Shown piece by piece: positions 33,400 through 40,471 of a stretch of DNA of 40,471 bases. Under the pieces are notes generated by a model that saw nothing but the letters and a program-made list of their open reading frames with translations, ran no database searches and was not told the origin of the DNA. The translations under genes were made by a program, and so were the position numbers. Each line of letters begins with the position of its first letter. The stretch's first letter is position 1. The DNA comes from Propionibacteriaceae bacterium (GTDB taxonomy: Bacteria; Actinomycetota; Actinomycetes; Propionibacteriales; Propionibacteriaceae), in the NCBI GenBank assembly GCA_025965155.1, contig JAOPXN010000035.1:1-40471 (forward strand). The letters are read 5' to 3'.

Positions 33400-33502
33400 T
33401 CCCACGTACACGTGGGATGTTGAACTGCTCTACCTACGTTTTTGGCACTTCACCCAGGTTGCAACATGGGTGAGGTGCCAAGTTCCCACGTTCACGTGGG
33501 AA
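33400..33502. repeat. Symmetric triple palindrome between convergent genes
   Basis: Three inverted repeats in 103 bp. P1 is TCCCACGT-AC-ACGTGGGA (33400-33417). P2 is a 14-bp stem, TTGGCACTTCACCC (33442-33455) with GGGTGAGGTGCCAA (33468-33481), one G-U pair, and a 12-nt loop containing the palindrome GTTGCAAC. P3 is TTCCCACGT-TC-ACGTGGGAA (33483-33502), differing from P1 in a single base of the 16-bp core. They fill most of the 170-bp gap between the transglycosylase and fumC stops. They can act as a two-way terminator; the repeated P1/P3 sequence could also be a protein site. Confidence 0.75.
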
Positions 33503-33523
33503 ACCGACGACCCCCACCCACAG

Positions 33524-34918
33524 CTACTGGGGCGGGCGGGTCATGGCGAGGACGTCGAGGGCGCGGTCCAGTTGGTCCTCGGTGAGCAAGCCGTCGGCGA
33601 CGAAGCCTGACTCGATCACCACCTCGCGGATCGTCTTGCCTTCCTTCAGGGCCTTCTTGGCTACCGCCGCGGCGTTTTCGTAGCCGATGTAGCGGTTCAG
33701 CGGGGTGACGATGGAGGGGGAGGACTCGGCGAGCGTGCGGCAGTGGTCGACGTTGGCTTCGATGCCGGCGACGCAGCGGTCGGCCAGCAGCCGGCTCACG
33801 TTGCTGATCAGCCGCACCGACTCCAGCACGTTGCGGGCCATCACCGGCAGCATCACGTTCAGCTCGAAGTTGCCGGAGGCGCCGGCGAAGGCTACCGCGG
33901 CGTCGTTGCCGATCACCTGGGCGCTGACCATGATCGTCGCCTCGCAGATCACCGGGTTCACCTTGCCCGGCATGATCGAGGAGCCGGGCTGGAGGTCGGG
34001 CAGTGCGATCTCGCCCAGGCCGGCCCGTGGTCCCGAACCCATCCAGCGCAGGTCGTTGGCGATCTTGTTCAGGCTGACGGCCACCGTACGCAGCGCGCCG
34101 GACGCCTCGACCAGGCCGTCCCGGGCACCCTGGGCCTCGAAGTGGTTCCGGGCCTCGGTCAGCGGCAGTCCGGTCTCCTCGGCGATGATCGAGATCACCG
34201 AGGCGGCGAACCCGGCCGGGGTGTTGATGCCGGTACCGACCGCGGTGCCACCGAGCGGCAGCTCGGCCACCCGCGGAATCACCGCTTGGATCCGCTCGAT
34301 GCCGTACCGGATCTGGGCCGCGTACCCGCCGAACTCCTGGCCCAGCGTCACCGGGGTGGCGTCCATCAGGTGGGTCCGCCCACTCTTGACCACCTCCGCG
34401 AACTCGGCGGCCTTGGCTTCCAGCGCCTCGGCGAGATGGCTCAGCGCGGGCACCAGTGAGTTCAGCAGGCTCTGGGTAGTGGCGATGTGGATGGCGCTCG
34501 GGAAGACGTCGTTGCTGGACTGGGAGGCATTGACGTGGTCGTTCGGGTGCACGGTCTCGCCCAGAATCCGGCTGGCGAGGGTGGCGACGACCTCGTTGGT
34601 GTTCATGTTGCTCGACGTGCCCGAACCGGTCTGGAAGACGTCGATCGGGAACTGGTCGTCGTGCTCTCCGGCCGCGACGGAGGCTGCGGCTTCGGCCACC
34701 GCGTCGGCGATCGGCTCGGGCAGCACTCCGAGCTTGCTGTTGGTCTTGGCCGCGGCGCCTTTGATCAGCCCCAGGGCCGCGATGAGGGCTGGGTCGATCG
34801 GTACGCCGGAGATCGGGAAGTTCTCCACCGCCCGCTGCGTCTGCGCCTGGTAGAGGGCGGAGGCGGGGACCCGCACCTCGCCCATGGTGTCGTGCTCGAT
34901 CCTGAAGTCGTCGCTCAT
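33524..34918 (-). CDS. fumC: Class II fumarate hydratase
   Basis: A 464-residue fumarase of the aspartase/fumarase superfamily, interconverting fumarate and L-malate in the TCA cycle as a tetramer. Conserved regions are [54 protein letters not shown] and the catalytic-loop signature [11 protein letters not shown]. The ATG at 34918 begins [15 protein letters not shown]; the upstream in-frame part overlaps the methyltransferase-like gene and is rejected. An AGAATA -10-like element ends a few bases before the ATG, so it may have its own leaderless transcript. Position matches Rv1098c (fum). Confidence 0.95.
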   Translation of the reverse strand: MSDDFRIEHDTMGEVRVPASALYQAQTQRAVENFPISGVPIDPALIAALGLIKGAAAKTNSKLGVLPEPIADAVAEAAASVAAGEHDDQFPIDVFQTGSGTSSNMNTNEVVATLASRILGETVHPNDHVNASQSSNDVFPSAIHIATTQSLLNSLVPALSHLAEALEAKAAEFAEVVKSGRTHLMDATPVTLGQEFGGYAAQIRYGIERIQAVIPRVAELPLGGTAVGTGINTPAGFAASVISIIAEETGLPLTEARNHFEAQGARDGLVEASGALRTVAVSLNKIANDLRWMGSGPRAGLGEIALPDLQPGSSIMPGKVNPVICEATIMVSAQVIGNDAAVAFAGASGNFELNVMLPVMARNVLESVRLISNVSRLLADRCVAGIEANVDHCRTLAESSPSIVTPLNRYIGYENAAAVAKKALKEGKTIREVVIESGFVADGLLTEDQLDRALDVLAMTRPPQ

Positions 34919-34947
34919 GTGCTTATTCTGGCCGAGCCGGTGCTTGG

Positions 34948-35634
34948 TCAGGAACCGGGCGACGTCAGTGAGTAGATGGCGTACTCCCATTCCCGGTCGC
35001 CCCGCCTGGTGTGGACCCGATGCTCGGCGGCGGTGGAGGAGATCGAACGGCATAGCTGGTACAGCTCGGGGGCGAGGCCCTGGCACCAGATGGACAGTGT
35101 GCCGCCGGGCCGGAGGCGACGGTACGCGGCCGCCAGCAGGGTCGGGGTGTAGAGCCCCGCGTTCTGATCGTGGATCAGGAAGTCGGGGCCGTTGTCGACG
35201 TCGAGCAGGATCGCATCCCACGGCCCCGCTGGGTCACCGGCGCGGCGAAGCAGCACGTCGGCGATGTCGGCTACGTGCAGCCGTACCCGAGGGTCGGCGG
35301 CGACGGCTGCCAACGTTGGAGTCAGTCCGGCCCGAGCCCACGCCACCAGCGGCAGTTGGATCTCCACCACGTCGACTCGTCGCACATCCCGCTGCAGCAC
35401 GGCGGCGGCGGTGTAGCCGAGTCCGAGTCCGCCGACCAGCACGTCGCGGACCGAGCGGTCAGCCTGGAACGCCACGTCCGCCAGCCGGCGCTCGCTGGCG
35501 GTGTCGACACTGTCCATCGCGAACGTGCCGTTCACGATCAGCTCCTCGATCTCGTGGTCGTCGCTGCCCCGAAGCCTGAGGACGACCTCCCCAGCCACGC
35601 CCTGCGCCCGCCCGAGCTCCAGCCGATCATCCAC
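34948..35634 (-). CDS. Spermidine-synthase-like Rossmann protein
   Basis: A 228-residue protein of the spermidine synthase/methyltransferase fold: [17 protein letters not shown] is the nucleotide (SAM or decarboxylated SAM) loop, [14 protein letters not shown] the acidic strand-2 end, [17 protein letters not shown] the strand-4 site and [13 protein letters not shown] the strand-5 motif. It lacks the usual N-terminal beta domain of true spermidine synthases and is shorter, so polyamine synthesis is doubtful. GTG start at 35634 with AGG close by. Lies 29 bp upstream of fumC on the same strand and may be co-transcribed. Confidence 0.8.
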   Translation of the reverse strand: MDDRLELGRAQGVAGEVVLRLRGSDDHEIEELIVNGTFAMDSVDTASERRLADVAFQADRSVRDVLVGGLGLGYTAAAVLQRDVRRVDVVEIQLPLVAWARAGLTPTLAAVAADPRVRLHVADIADVLLRRAGDPAGPWDAILLDVDNGPDFLIHDQNAGLYTPTLLAAAYRRLRPGGTLSIWCQGLAPELYQLCRSISSTAAEHRVHTRRGDREWEYAIYSLTSPGS

Positions 35635-35767
35635 ACCTCATTGTCACCGCCCGCCGACTGGTCCCAACTTCCGCACGCTGGGCGGCGCGTCGTGGCAGCT
35701 CTGACGTGTCGGCGCCTATCAGCCGGGCCAGCGTTCGATTCGCGTCCGATTTCGCCTGTCTGTGAAG

Positions 35768-36328
35768 ATGGAGGACGTGGCACGCTCCAAGAGACAACCG
35801 ACCCCCGGGGACATGATTCGCTCTCTTGCAGTGATCCTGATTCCTGTCCTGATCATCATGGCGATCGGCACCCGTAGCCTGGGTGACCATCCGGTGACCG
35901 TGATCGACTACAAGCCGGTGCTCGCCAAGGCCAGGGCTGAGGCCCCGTACCCCGTGCTGGCACCCGTCAACTTGCCGGAGCAGTGGCGCGCCACCCGCGT
36001 CTCCTGGCTGAAGGTGGGCGACCCCGGACTGAACGGCGCCCCCTCGGGCCGCAACCAGTGGCAGCTGGGTTTCCTCGCACCGAACGACATCTACGTCGAG
36101 CTGGTTCAGGGAGACCTGCACACCGACGAGATGGTCAAGGCACAGACCCGAGACGGTCTACCGGACGGCGAGAGCTCGGTCAACGACACCCGCTGGCAGC
36201 GTCTGGTGACCAACGACGACCGTACCCGGGCGCTGGTGTCGTCCACCTCGGCGGTGACCACCATCGTGGTGGGCGACACCAGCTACGCAGCGCTGGAGTC
36301 CTACGCCGCCACCCTGCGGACCGACTGA
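35768..36328 (+). CDS. DUF4245 membrane-anchored protein
   Basis: A 186-residue protein with one N-terminal helix (about 18-35, MIRSLAVILIPVLIIMAIG) and an extracytoplasmic domain with the DUF4245 features LPEQWRATRVSW, QWQLGFLAPNDIYVELVQGD and SSTSAVTTIVVGDTSYAALE. The start is uncertain between ATG 35768 and GTG 35777, the latter just after GGAGG. The family is confined to actinobacteria and lies near fum and xseAB, as Rv1100 does. Function unknown. Confidence 0.85.
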   Translation: MEDVARSKRQPTPGDMIRSLAVILIPVLIIMAIGTRSLGDHPVTVIDYKPVLAKARAEAPYPVLAPVNLPEQWRATRVSWLKVGDPGLNGAPSGRNQWQLGFLAPNDIYVELVQGDLHTDEMVKAQTRDGLPDGESSVNDTRWQRLVTNDDRTRALVSSTSAVTTIVVGDTSYAALESYAATLRTD

Positions 36329-36346
36329 TCCGGCGAAGGGGTCGTT

Positions 36347-36652
36347 CTAGGCCGCCTTGCGGTGACGGATCCTGGGTTCGGCCGGCAGCCTCGGTTCGAC
36401 CGGCGGAGTCGACCGCAACCGAGGCCGGTGCAGCGGCGCTGTGCTACCGGCGACACCCCACAGCTCACCGGTCCGGCGCAGCTTGGTTTCCCACTGAGAC
36501 ATCACGCGTAGCTCCTGATTGACCCGGTTCCGGTCGGCGTCGTGGCGGGTGTCCTCCCCGGGCTTGGGGGCGTACGACCGGCGGCGGTGGGCAGGCTGCA
36601 GAGCCAGCACTAGCAGAGCGACGGTAACAGCCACGATCAGCAGATGAGTCAT
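36347..36652 (-). CDS. Small membrane-anchored hypothetical protein
   Basis: A 101-residue protein with an N-terminal helix (about 3-19, HLLIVAVTVALLVLALQ) followed by an Arg-rich, probably disordered cytoplasmic part (HRRRSY, RNRVNQELRVMSQWETKLRR, then Pro/Arg). The ATG at 36652 is chosen because the helix then starts the protein. It is divergent from the GlxA-type regulator and may share its operator region. Convergent with DUF4245. Family not recognised; coding is supported mainly by the clean membrane anchor. Confidence 0.6.
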   Translation of the reverse strand: MTHLLIVAVTVALLVLALQPAHRRRSYAPKPGEDTRHDADRNRVNQELRVMSQWETKLRRTGELWGVAGSTAPLHRPRLRSTPPVEPRLPAEPRIRHRKAA

Positions 36653-36680
36653 GGCAGTAATCCTGCCCTCGAAGAGATGC

Positions 36681-36731
36681 TGCCACAATTGGCACACTTG
36701 CCATTGTGCGAAAGAATTCTGCCAGTAGGCT
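36681..36731 (+). promoter_or_regulatory. glxA-type regulator promoter with three tandem 9-bp sites
   Basis: TTGTGC (36704-36709) and TAGGCT (36726-36731) are 16 nt apart and the ATG follows 6 nt later. Three 9-bp units of the form TGSCAnnnT stand head to tail at 36681, 36690 and 36699 (TGCCACAAT, TGGCACACT, TGCCATTGT); the last overlaps the -35. TGGCA-CACT-TGCCA is also an inverted pair. This fits binding by an AraC-type protein, probably the product of the gene itself. Confidence 0.65.
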
Positions 36732-36737
36732 TAAGTC

Positions 36738-37709
36738 ATGTCTCTGTCCACAGTCAGCGTCATCCTGATCGAGCCGGTCGCCGTGTTCGAGTTCGGTGTC
36801 GCGGTGGAGGTTTTCGGCCTGGACCGGGCGGACGACGGGGTCCCGGCGATCGACTTTCGCGTCTGCTCCGCCACCCCGGGCGTACCGCTGGTGACCAAGA
36901 ACGTGTCTCCCTTCGGGATCGTCGCGCCGTACGGACTCGACGCCGTCGCCGGCAGCGATCTGGTGATCGTCTCGGCCACACCGTTCAAGCGGGACACCCC
37001 GTACCCGGCGGAAGCGCTCGAGGTCATCCGGCAGGCGCACGCCGACGGCGCGACCCTGCTCAGCCTGTGTTCCGGTTCCTTCGTCCTCGGTGCGGCCGGC
37101 GTGCTGGACGGCCGGCACTGCACGACCCACTGGAAGTACTTCGACGAGATGGCCGCCGCGTACCCGAAGGCTCGGGTCGACACCCGGTCTCTCTACGTGG
37201 TGGACGGGAACATCATCACCAGCGCCGGCACCGCTGCGGGCATCGACGCTTCGCTCTACCTGGTACGCCGTGAGCTCGGTACCCGGATCGCTACCAAGAT
37301 CGCCCGCCGGATGGTGGTGCCGCCGCAGCGCGATGGCGGCCAGCAGCAGTTCGTCGAGATGCCGATCCCCGACTGCACGGCCGACAGCCTGGCCCCGCTG
37401 CTGACCTGGGCGCTGGAGCACATCGATGCCGATCATTCGGCTGCCTCGCTAGCCAAGCAGGCGATGATGAGCGAACGGACCTTCGCCCGCCGGTTCAAGG
37501 CCGAAACCGGGACCACGGCGCACAAGTGGCTGGCGCAGCAGCGCATCCTGGCGGCCCGGCAGTTGTTGGAGGACACCGACCTGGGGATCGAGCAGATCGC
37601 CGCACAGGTCGGGTTCAACTCCGCCGTCGTGCTGCGCGAGCACTTCCGGCGCGAGATCGGGCTGTCCCCGGCCGACTACCGGCGGCGTTTCGTCCCTGCC
37701 TCGGCCTAG
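36738..37709 (+). CDS. GlxA-family transcriptional regulator (DJ-1/PfpI domain plus AraC HTH)
   Basis: A 323-residue two-domain regulator. Residues 5-170 are a DJ-1/PfpI-like domain with LCSGSFVLGAAGVLDGRHCTTHW, where the nucleophile-elbow cysteine is kept; residues about 225-318 are an AraC double helix-turn-helix ending in IEQIAAQVGFNSAVVLREHFRREIGLSPADYRRRF. Such proteins respond to small molecules, often amino-acid or amine derivatives, and activate neighbouring catabolic genes; the ligand here is unknown. Probably leaderless from its own promoter. The TAG stop shares the CTAG tetranucleotide with the xseB stop on the other strand. Confidence 0.92.
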   Translation: MSLSTVSVILIEPVAVFEFGVAVEVFGLDRADDGVPAIDFRVCSATPGVPLVTKNVSPFGIVAPYGLDAVAGSDLVIVSATPFKRDTPYPAEALEVIRQAHADGATLLSLCSGSFVLGAAGVLDGRHCTTHWKYFDEMAAAYPKARVDTRSLYVVDGNIITSAGTAAGIDASLYLVRRELGTRIATKIARRMVVPPQRDGGQQQFVEMPIPDCTADSLAPLLTWALEHIDADHSAASLAKQAMMSERTFARRFKAETGTTAHKWLAQQRILAARQLLEDTDLGIEQIAAQVGFNSAVVLREHFRREIGLSPADYRRRFVPASA

Positions 37710-37942
37710 CCGTCACCCTTGGTGGGGCCGGCGGACCGGGCGGCGTCGATCTTGGCCTTCGCACCGTCCAGCCACTGCTGACAGATCTGCGCCAGCTTCT
37801 CGCCACGTTCCCACAGGGCCAACGACTCGTCCAGCGGGGCGCCGCCGGACTCCAGCTTGTGCACCACCTGGACCAGCTCCTCGCGGGCCTGCTCATAGCT
37901 CAGCCCGTCGAGATTGCTGCGGTCGGTTGTCGGGCTGCTCAT
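37706..37942 (-). CDS. xseB: Exodeoxyribonuclease VII small subunit
   Basis: A 78-residue helical protein with the XseB pattern LSYEQAREELVQVVHKLESGGAPLDESLALWERGEKLAQIC in pieces: first helix to residue 32, the GxxPLDESL turn and the long second helix. It binds the large subunit to form exonuclease VII, which degrades single-stranded DNA from both ends. Its ATG shares one base with the xseA stop (TGATG), so the subunits are translated together. Confidence 0.95.
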   Translation of the reverse strand: MSSPTTDRSNLDGLSYEQAREELVQVVHKLESGGAPLDESLALWERGEKLAQICQQWLDGAKAKIDAARSAGPTKGDG

Positions 37943-39174
37943 CAGATCGCTCCTAGTTGTCCGGGTCGGGTCTCGCGTACGGAGACGACCAGCTGACCGT
38001 CCAGCAGGTACGCCATCAGGTCGTCGTCCTCATCTACCTGGTTCACCGAGGTGACCGCGTGTCCTTCACCGTCGACAAGGATGGCGTAGCCGCGCTCCAG
38101 CGTCGCCTTCGGTGACATGGCACGGACGCGAGCGAGGGTGTGCTCGACCGCGGTCGACTCGTGGCTGATCCGGCTGCTGATGGCGCGGCGGGCACGGTGG
38201 CGCAGACTGTCAACGGCCTCGTAGCGGAGCGCGAAGCTCGCGGTCGGGTCGGCCAGCACCGGTCGCGAACGGGTCGCGTTTAGAAGTTCCTGCTGCCGGT
38301 GGACGATGGCACCGATAGCCTGCCGGAGCCGTCGAGCCGACTGCTGGATCCGTTCCGATTCCTCGCCGACGTCGGGAACCACACGCTTGGCGGCATCGGT
38401 CGGAGTCGAGGCGCGATAGTCCGCCACCAGGTCCAGGATCGGGTTGTCTGTCTCGTGTCCGATCGCGCTCACGACCGGAGTCGTACAGGCGAACACCGCC
38501 CGCACCAGCCCCTCGTCGGAGAACGGCAGCAGATCCTCCAGCGATCCGCCGCCGCGGGCGATCACGATGACGTCGACCTCGGCTCGTGAGTCGAGCTGCT
38601 TCAGCGCTGCCACCAGCTGCTCGCAGGCCTGCGGACCCTGGACGAGGGCATGCCGGGTTTCGATCCGCACCGCCGGCCACCGACGTCGGGCGTTCTCGAC
38701 GACATCACGTTCGGCGGCGCTCCCGGCGGCAGTGACCAGCCCGACGACTCGGGGCAGGAACGGGAGGCGGCGCTTGCGTACCGGGTCGAAGAGACCCTCG
38801 GCCTGCAACATTCGTTTCGTCTGCTCCAACCGGGCGAGCAGCTGGCCCTCGCCGACCGGCTTGATCGCGTCGCAGTAGAACGAGAACCGGCCCGACGTCT
38901 CGTAGTAGGACGGCTTCAACCGGGCCACCACGGTGGCCCCCTCGGTCAGCGGCCCAGCGGAGTCCAGGGTGGTGGGGGAGACGGTCACGCTCGCGGACAC
39001 GTTGGCGAGCTTGTCCCGCAGCGTCAGGAAGACAGTCTTGCTGCCGGACCGGCGGTTGATCTCGATCAGCTGGCCCTCAACCCAGATCTGGCTGAGCCGT
39101 TCCACCCACCCCTTGACCGCGTGCGTCACCACCCGCAGCGGCTGCGGGTTCTCCGGCGACGACTCGATCGGCAT
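37942..39174 (-). CDS. xseA: Exodeoxyribonuclease VII large subunit
   Basis: A 410-residue XseA. Residues 10-105 are an OB-fold single-strand-binding domain (VEGQLIEINRRSGSKTVFLTLRD); the catalytic domain contains GLVTAAGSAAERDVVENARRR, VIVIARGGGSLEDLLPFSDE and VSAIGHETDNPILDLVADYRASTPTDAA, all family signatures; the C-terminal part is coiled coil. The protein is somewhat shorter than in enterobacteria but normal for actinobacteria. A TACGCT -10 (39187-39182) ends 7 nt before the ATG, suggesting leaderless expression. Divergent from ispH, with 87 bp between starts. Confidence 0.96.
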   Translation of the reverse strand: MPIESSPENPQPLRVVTHAVKGWVERLSQIWVEGQLIEINRRSGSKTVFLTLRDKLANVSASVTVSPTTLDSAGPLTEGATVVARLKPSYYETSGRFSFYCDAIKPVGEGQLLARLEQTKRMLQAEGLFDPVRKRRLPFLPRVVGLVTAAGSAAERDVVENARRRWPAVRIETRHALVQGPQACEQLVAALKQLDSRAEVDVIVIARGGGSLEDLLPFSDEGLVRAVFACTTPVVSAIGHETDNPILDLVADYRASTPTDAAKRVVPDVGEESERIQQSARRLRQAIGAIVHRQQELLNATRSRPVLADPTASFALRYEAVDSLRHRARRAISSRISHESTAVEHTLARVRAMSPKATLERGYAILVDGEGHAVTSVNQVDEDDDLMAYLLDGQLVVSVRETRPGQLGAI

Positions 39175-39249
39175 GCCGGCAAGCGTACTGACAGCTTCCG
39201 ACAGTGCTGACCGTCAGCCGCTCGGCTGGGTGGCTGGGTGTGCTCCACC

Positions 39250-39255
39250 TAGAAT
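39250..39255 (+). promoter_or_regulatory. -10 element of ispH
   Basis: TAGAAT lies 6 nt before the ispH ATG, placing the transcription start at the start codon. No clear -35 hexamer is seen at 16-18 nt upstream. Confidence 0.5.
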
Positions 39256-39261
39256 GAGCCC

Positions 39262-40251
39262 ATGACGACTGCCTCGCCGACCGGGACCCCAGCCACCAAG
39301 CGCGTTGTGGTGGCAGCGCCGCGCGGGTACTGCGCCGGCGTTGACCGGGCGGTGGTGACGGTGCAGAAGGCGCTCGACCGATACGGAGCGCCGGTCTACG
39401 TCCGGAAGCAGATCGTTCACAACCGGCACGTGGTCGAGAACCTGCAGGAGCGGGGCGCCATCTTCGTCGAGGAGCTGTCAGAGGTGCCGGAGGGTGCCAC
39501 CGTGGTGTTCTCAGCGCACGGGGTCTCCCCGGCGGTCCATGCCCAGGCCGAGGACCGCAGCCTGAAAACCATCGACGCCACCTGCCCGCTGGTCACCAAG
39601 GTGCATCACGAGGCGCGCCGGTTCGCTCGCGACGACCTGGACATCCTGCTGATCGGCCATGCCGGGCACGAGGAGGTCGAGGGCACCACGGGCGAGGCGC
39701 CGGACCACATCACCTTGGTTCAGTCGCCGGAGGACGTCGCGGGCGTCGAGGTCCGTGACCCCTCGAGGGTGGCCTGGCTGAGCCAGACCACGCTCAGCGT
39801 GGACGAGACCTTGGCCACGGTCGACAAGCTGCGGGAGAAGTTCCCGCTGCTGATGAACCCGCCTAGCGACGACATCTGCTACGCCACCCAGAACCGTCAG
39901 CTTGCGGTCAAGCAGATCGCCGCCCAGGCCGACCTGGTGATCGTGGTCGGTTCGGCCAACTCGTCCAACTCGGTGCGCCTTGTCGAGGTAGCGCTCGAGG
40001 CGGGCGCTAAGGCCTCGTACCGGGTTGACAACGCCGGCGAAATCGAGCTGGCGTGGCTGCAGGGCGTGAACAGCATCGGCGTCACCAGCGGCGCCTCGGT
40101 CCCCGACGACCTGGTCCAAGGGGTGCTGGAGTTCCTGGTCAGCCGTGGCTACCCCGCGGCGACCGAGGAGCGTCTGACTGAGGAGTCGCTCGTCTTCGCG
40201 CTGCCACCCGAACTCCGCAAGGACCTGCGCAGCAACGCTGCCTCGGACTGA
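39262..40251 (+). CDS. ispH: 4-hydroxy-3-methylbut-2-enyl diphosphate reductase
   Basis: A 329-residue iron-sulfur enzyme, last step of the MEP pathway, giving IPP and DMAPP. The three cluster cysteines are Cys24 (PRGYCAGV), Cys108 ([11 protein letters not shown]) and Cys206 ([11 protein letters not shown]). Other marks are [31 protein letters not shown] and [10 protein letters not shown]. The ATG at 39262 follows the TAGAAT -10 by 6 nt. It supplies the C5 units used by the prenyl synthase encoded upstream in the window. Matches Rv1110 (lytB2) next to xseAB. Confidence 0.96.
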   Translation: MTTASPTGTPATKRVVVAAPRGYCAGVDRAVVTVQKALDRYGAPVYVRKQIVHNRHVVENLQERGAIFVEELSEVPEGATVVFSAHGVSPAVHAQAEDRSLKTIDATCPLVTKVHHEARRFARDDLDILLIGHAGHEEVEGTTGEAPDHITLVQSPEDVAGVEVRDPSRVAWLSQTTLSVDETLATVDKLREKFPLLMNPPSDDICYATQNRQLAVKQIAAQADLVIVVGSANSSNSVRLVEVALEAGAKASYRVDNAGEIELAWLQGVNSIGVTSGASVPDDLVQGVLEFLVSRGYPAATEERLTEESLVFALPPELRKDLRSNAASD

Positions 40252-40265
40252 TCGTCCGCCCTGGC

Positions 40266-40283
40266 CTCACTAGCGTCAGTGAG
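40266..40283 (+). terminator. Possible terminator after ispH
   Basis: CTCACT-AGCGTC-AGTGAG forms a 6-bp stem 15 bp after the ispH stop, followed by TTGG. Weak, with no T-run. Confidence 0.35.
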
Positions 40284-40332
40284 TTGGCTTGTGTCAAGTC
40301 TTAACCGGTGGGCAACCGCCGGGTAGCAATTC

Positions 40333-40360
40333 TTTGTACGCAGCCAGCCCCTGCTATTTT
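40333..40360 (+). promoter_or_regulatory. Promoter of the gene at the window end
   Basis: TTTGTA (40333-40338) and TATTTT (40355-40360) are 16 nt apart, leaving a leader of roughly 55 nt before the ATG at 40422. GGTCG (40373-40377) and CGACC (40404-40408) in the leader could pair. Position fits a promoter; no known riboswitch was recognised. Confidence 0.45.
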
Positions 40361-40421
40361 CAAGTGGCCTGGCGGTCGGGGGACATAGCTGGGACGCGGA
40401 CGTCGACCAGAGAGCCAAGCC

Positions 40422-40471
40422 ATGACACTCCCACAACGCTCCGCGTCGCCCATGCGCGCTCTCTGCGGACG
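40422..40471 (+). CDS. Start of an unidentified gene (partial)
   Basis: An ATG at 40422 opens a frame that runs to the window edge and encodes MTLPQRSASPMRALCGR. It is preceded by a plausible promoter but no good ribosome site. A second in-frame ATG at 40452 could be the true start. Too short to identify. Confidence 0.3.
   Translation, partial: MTLPQRSASPMRALCG

Overview
The window is about 40 kb of very GC-rich DNA with dense, mostly short-spaced genes, many GTG starts and many 1-4 bp gene overlaps. It encodes a mycothiol S-conjugate amidase (mycothiol is found only in Actinomycetota), a short-chain Z-isoprenyl diphosphate synthase, an L,D-transpeptidase lipoprotein and a GreA/DUF4307/Mca cluster. 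This points firmly to Actinomycetota; an order such as Propionibacteriales is a guess. No rRNA, tRNA, CRISPR array, transposase or phage gene was seen.

Layout. 1-1025: end of an unknown gene and a Ser/Thr protein kinase. 1131-1953: two small membrane proteins. 1901-5217 (minus): a likely four-gene operon of a luciferase-like monooxygenase, its FMN reductase, a small GNAT-like protein and a RecF/OLD-type ATPase. 5394-10916: an accessory mix of zinc peptidase, M81 peptidase, antibiotic-biosynthesis-monooxygenase-like protein, SDR epimerase, alpha/beta hydrolase and MsrA. 11022-12170: metB. 12171-13153: a 983-bp gene-free stretch filled stop-to-stop with a 61-bp repeat family and a longer duplicated module. 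13154-20211: ung, an MFS transporter, an AI-2E family permease, an L,D-transpeptidase, a DHA2 drug exporter and its MarR regulator. 20309-21771: a DUF4097-like/DUF2089 pair. 21783-24054: greA, DUF4307, mca and a small membrane protein. 24160-26347: araD-araA. 26441-27201: two unknown coupled genes. 27297-31011: DUF255 thioredoxin-fold protein, hemolysin III family protein, Z-prenyl synthase. 31261-36652: phoH2, a secreted transglycosylase-like protein, fumC, a spermidine-synthase-like protein, DUF4245 and a small protein. 36738-40251: GlxA-type regulator, xseB, xseA, ispH. The window ends in the leader and first codons of another gene.

From memory of the M. tuberculosis Rv1079-Rv1110 order, the series metB, greA, DUF4307, mca, Rv1083-like, Rv1084-like, hemolysin III, Z-prenyl synthase, phoH2, fum, DUF4245, xseB, xseA, ispH is kept in the same sequence here. 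The other genes are insertions into or replacements within this backbone.

The most unusual material is non-coding: (i) six copies of a 61-bp repeat (five exactly 61 bp) between the convergent metB and ung genes, three in each orientation; (ii) a symmetric triple palindrome between the convergent transglycosylase and fumC genes; (iii) operator-like repeats over the promoters of several regulators and enzymes; (iv) a recurrent -10 hexamer placed 6-7 nt before the start codon, suggesting that many transcripts are leaderless. No wholly new protein system could be proven; the repeat array is the best candidate for something undescribed.
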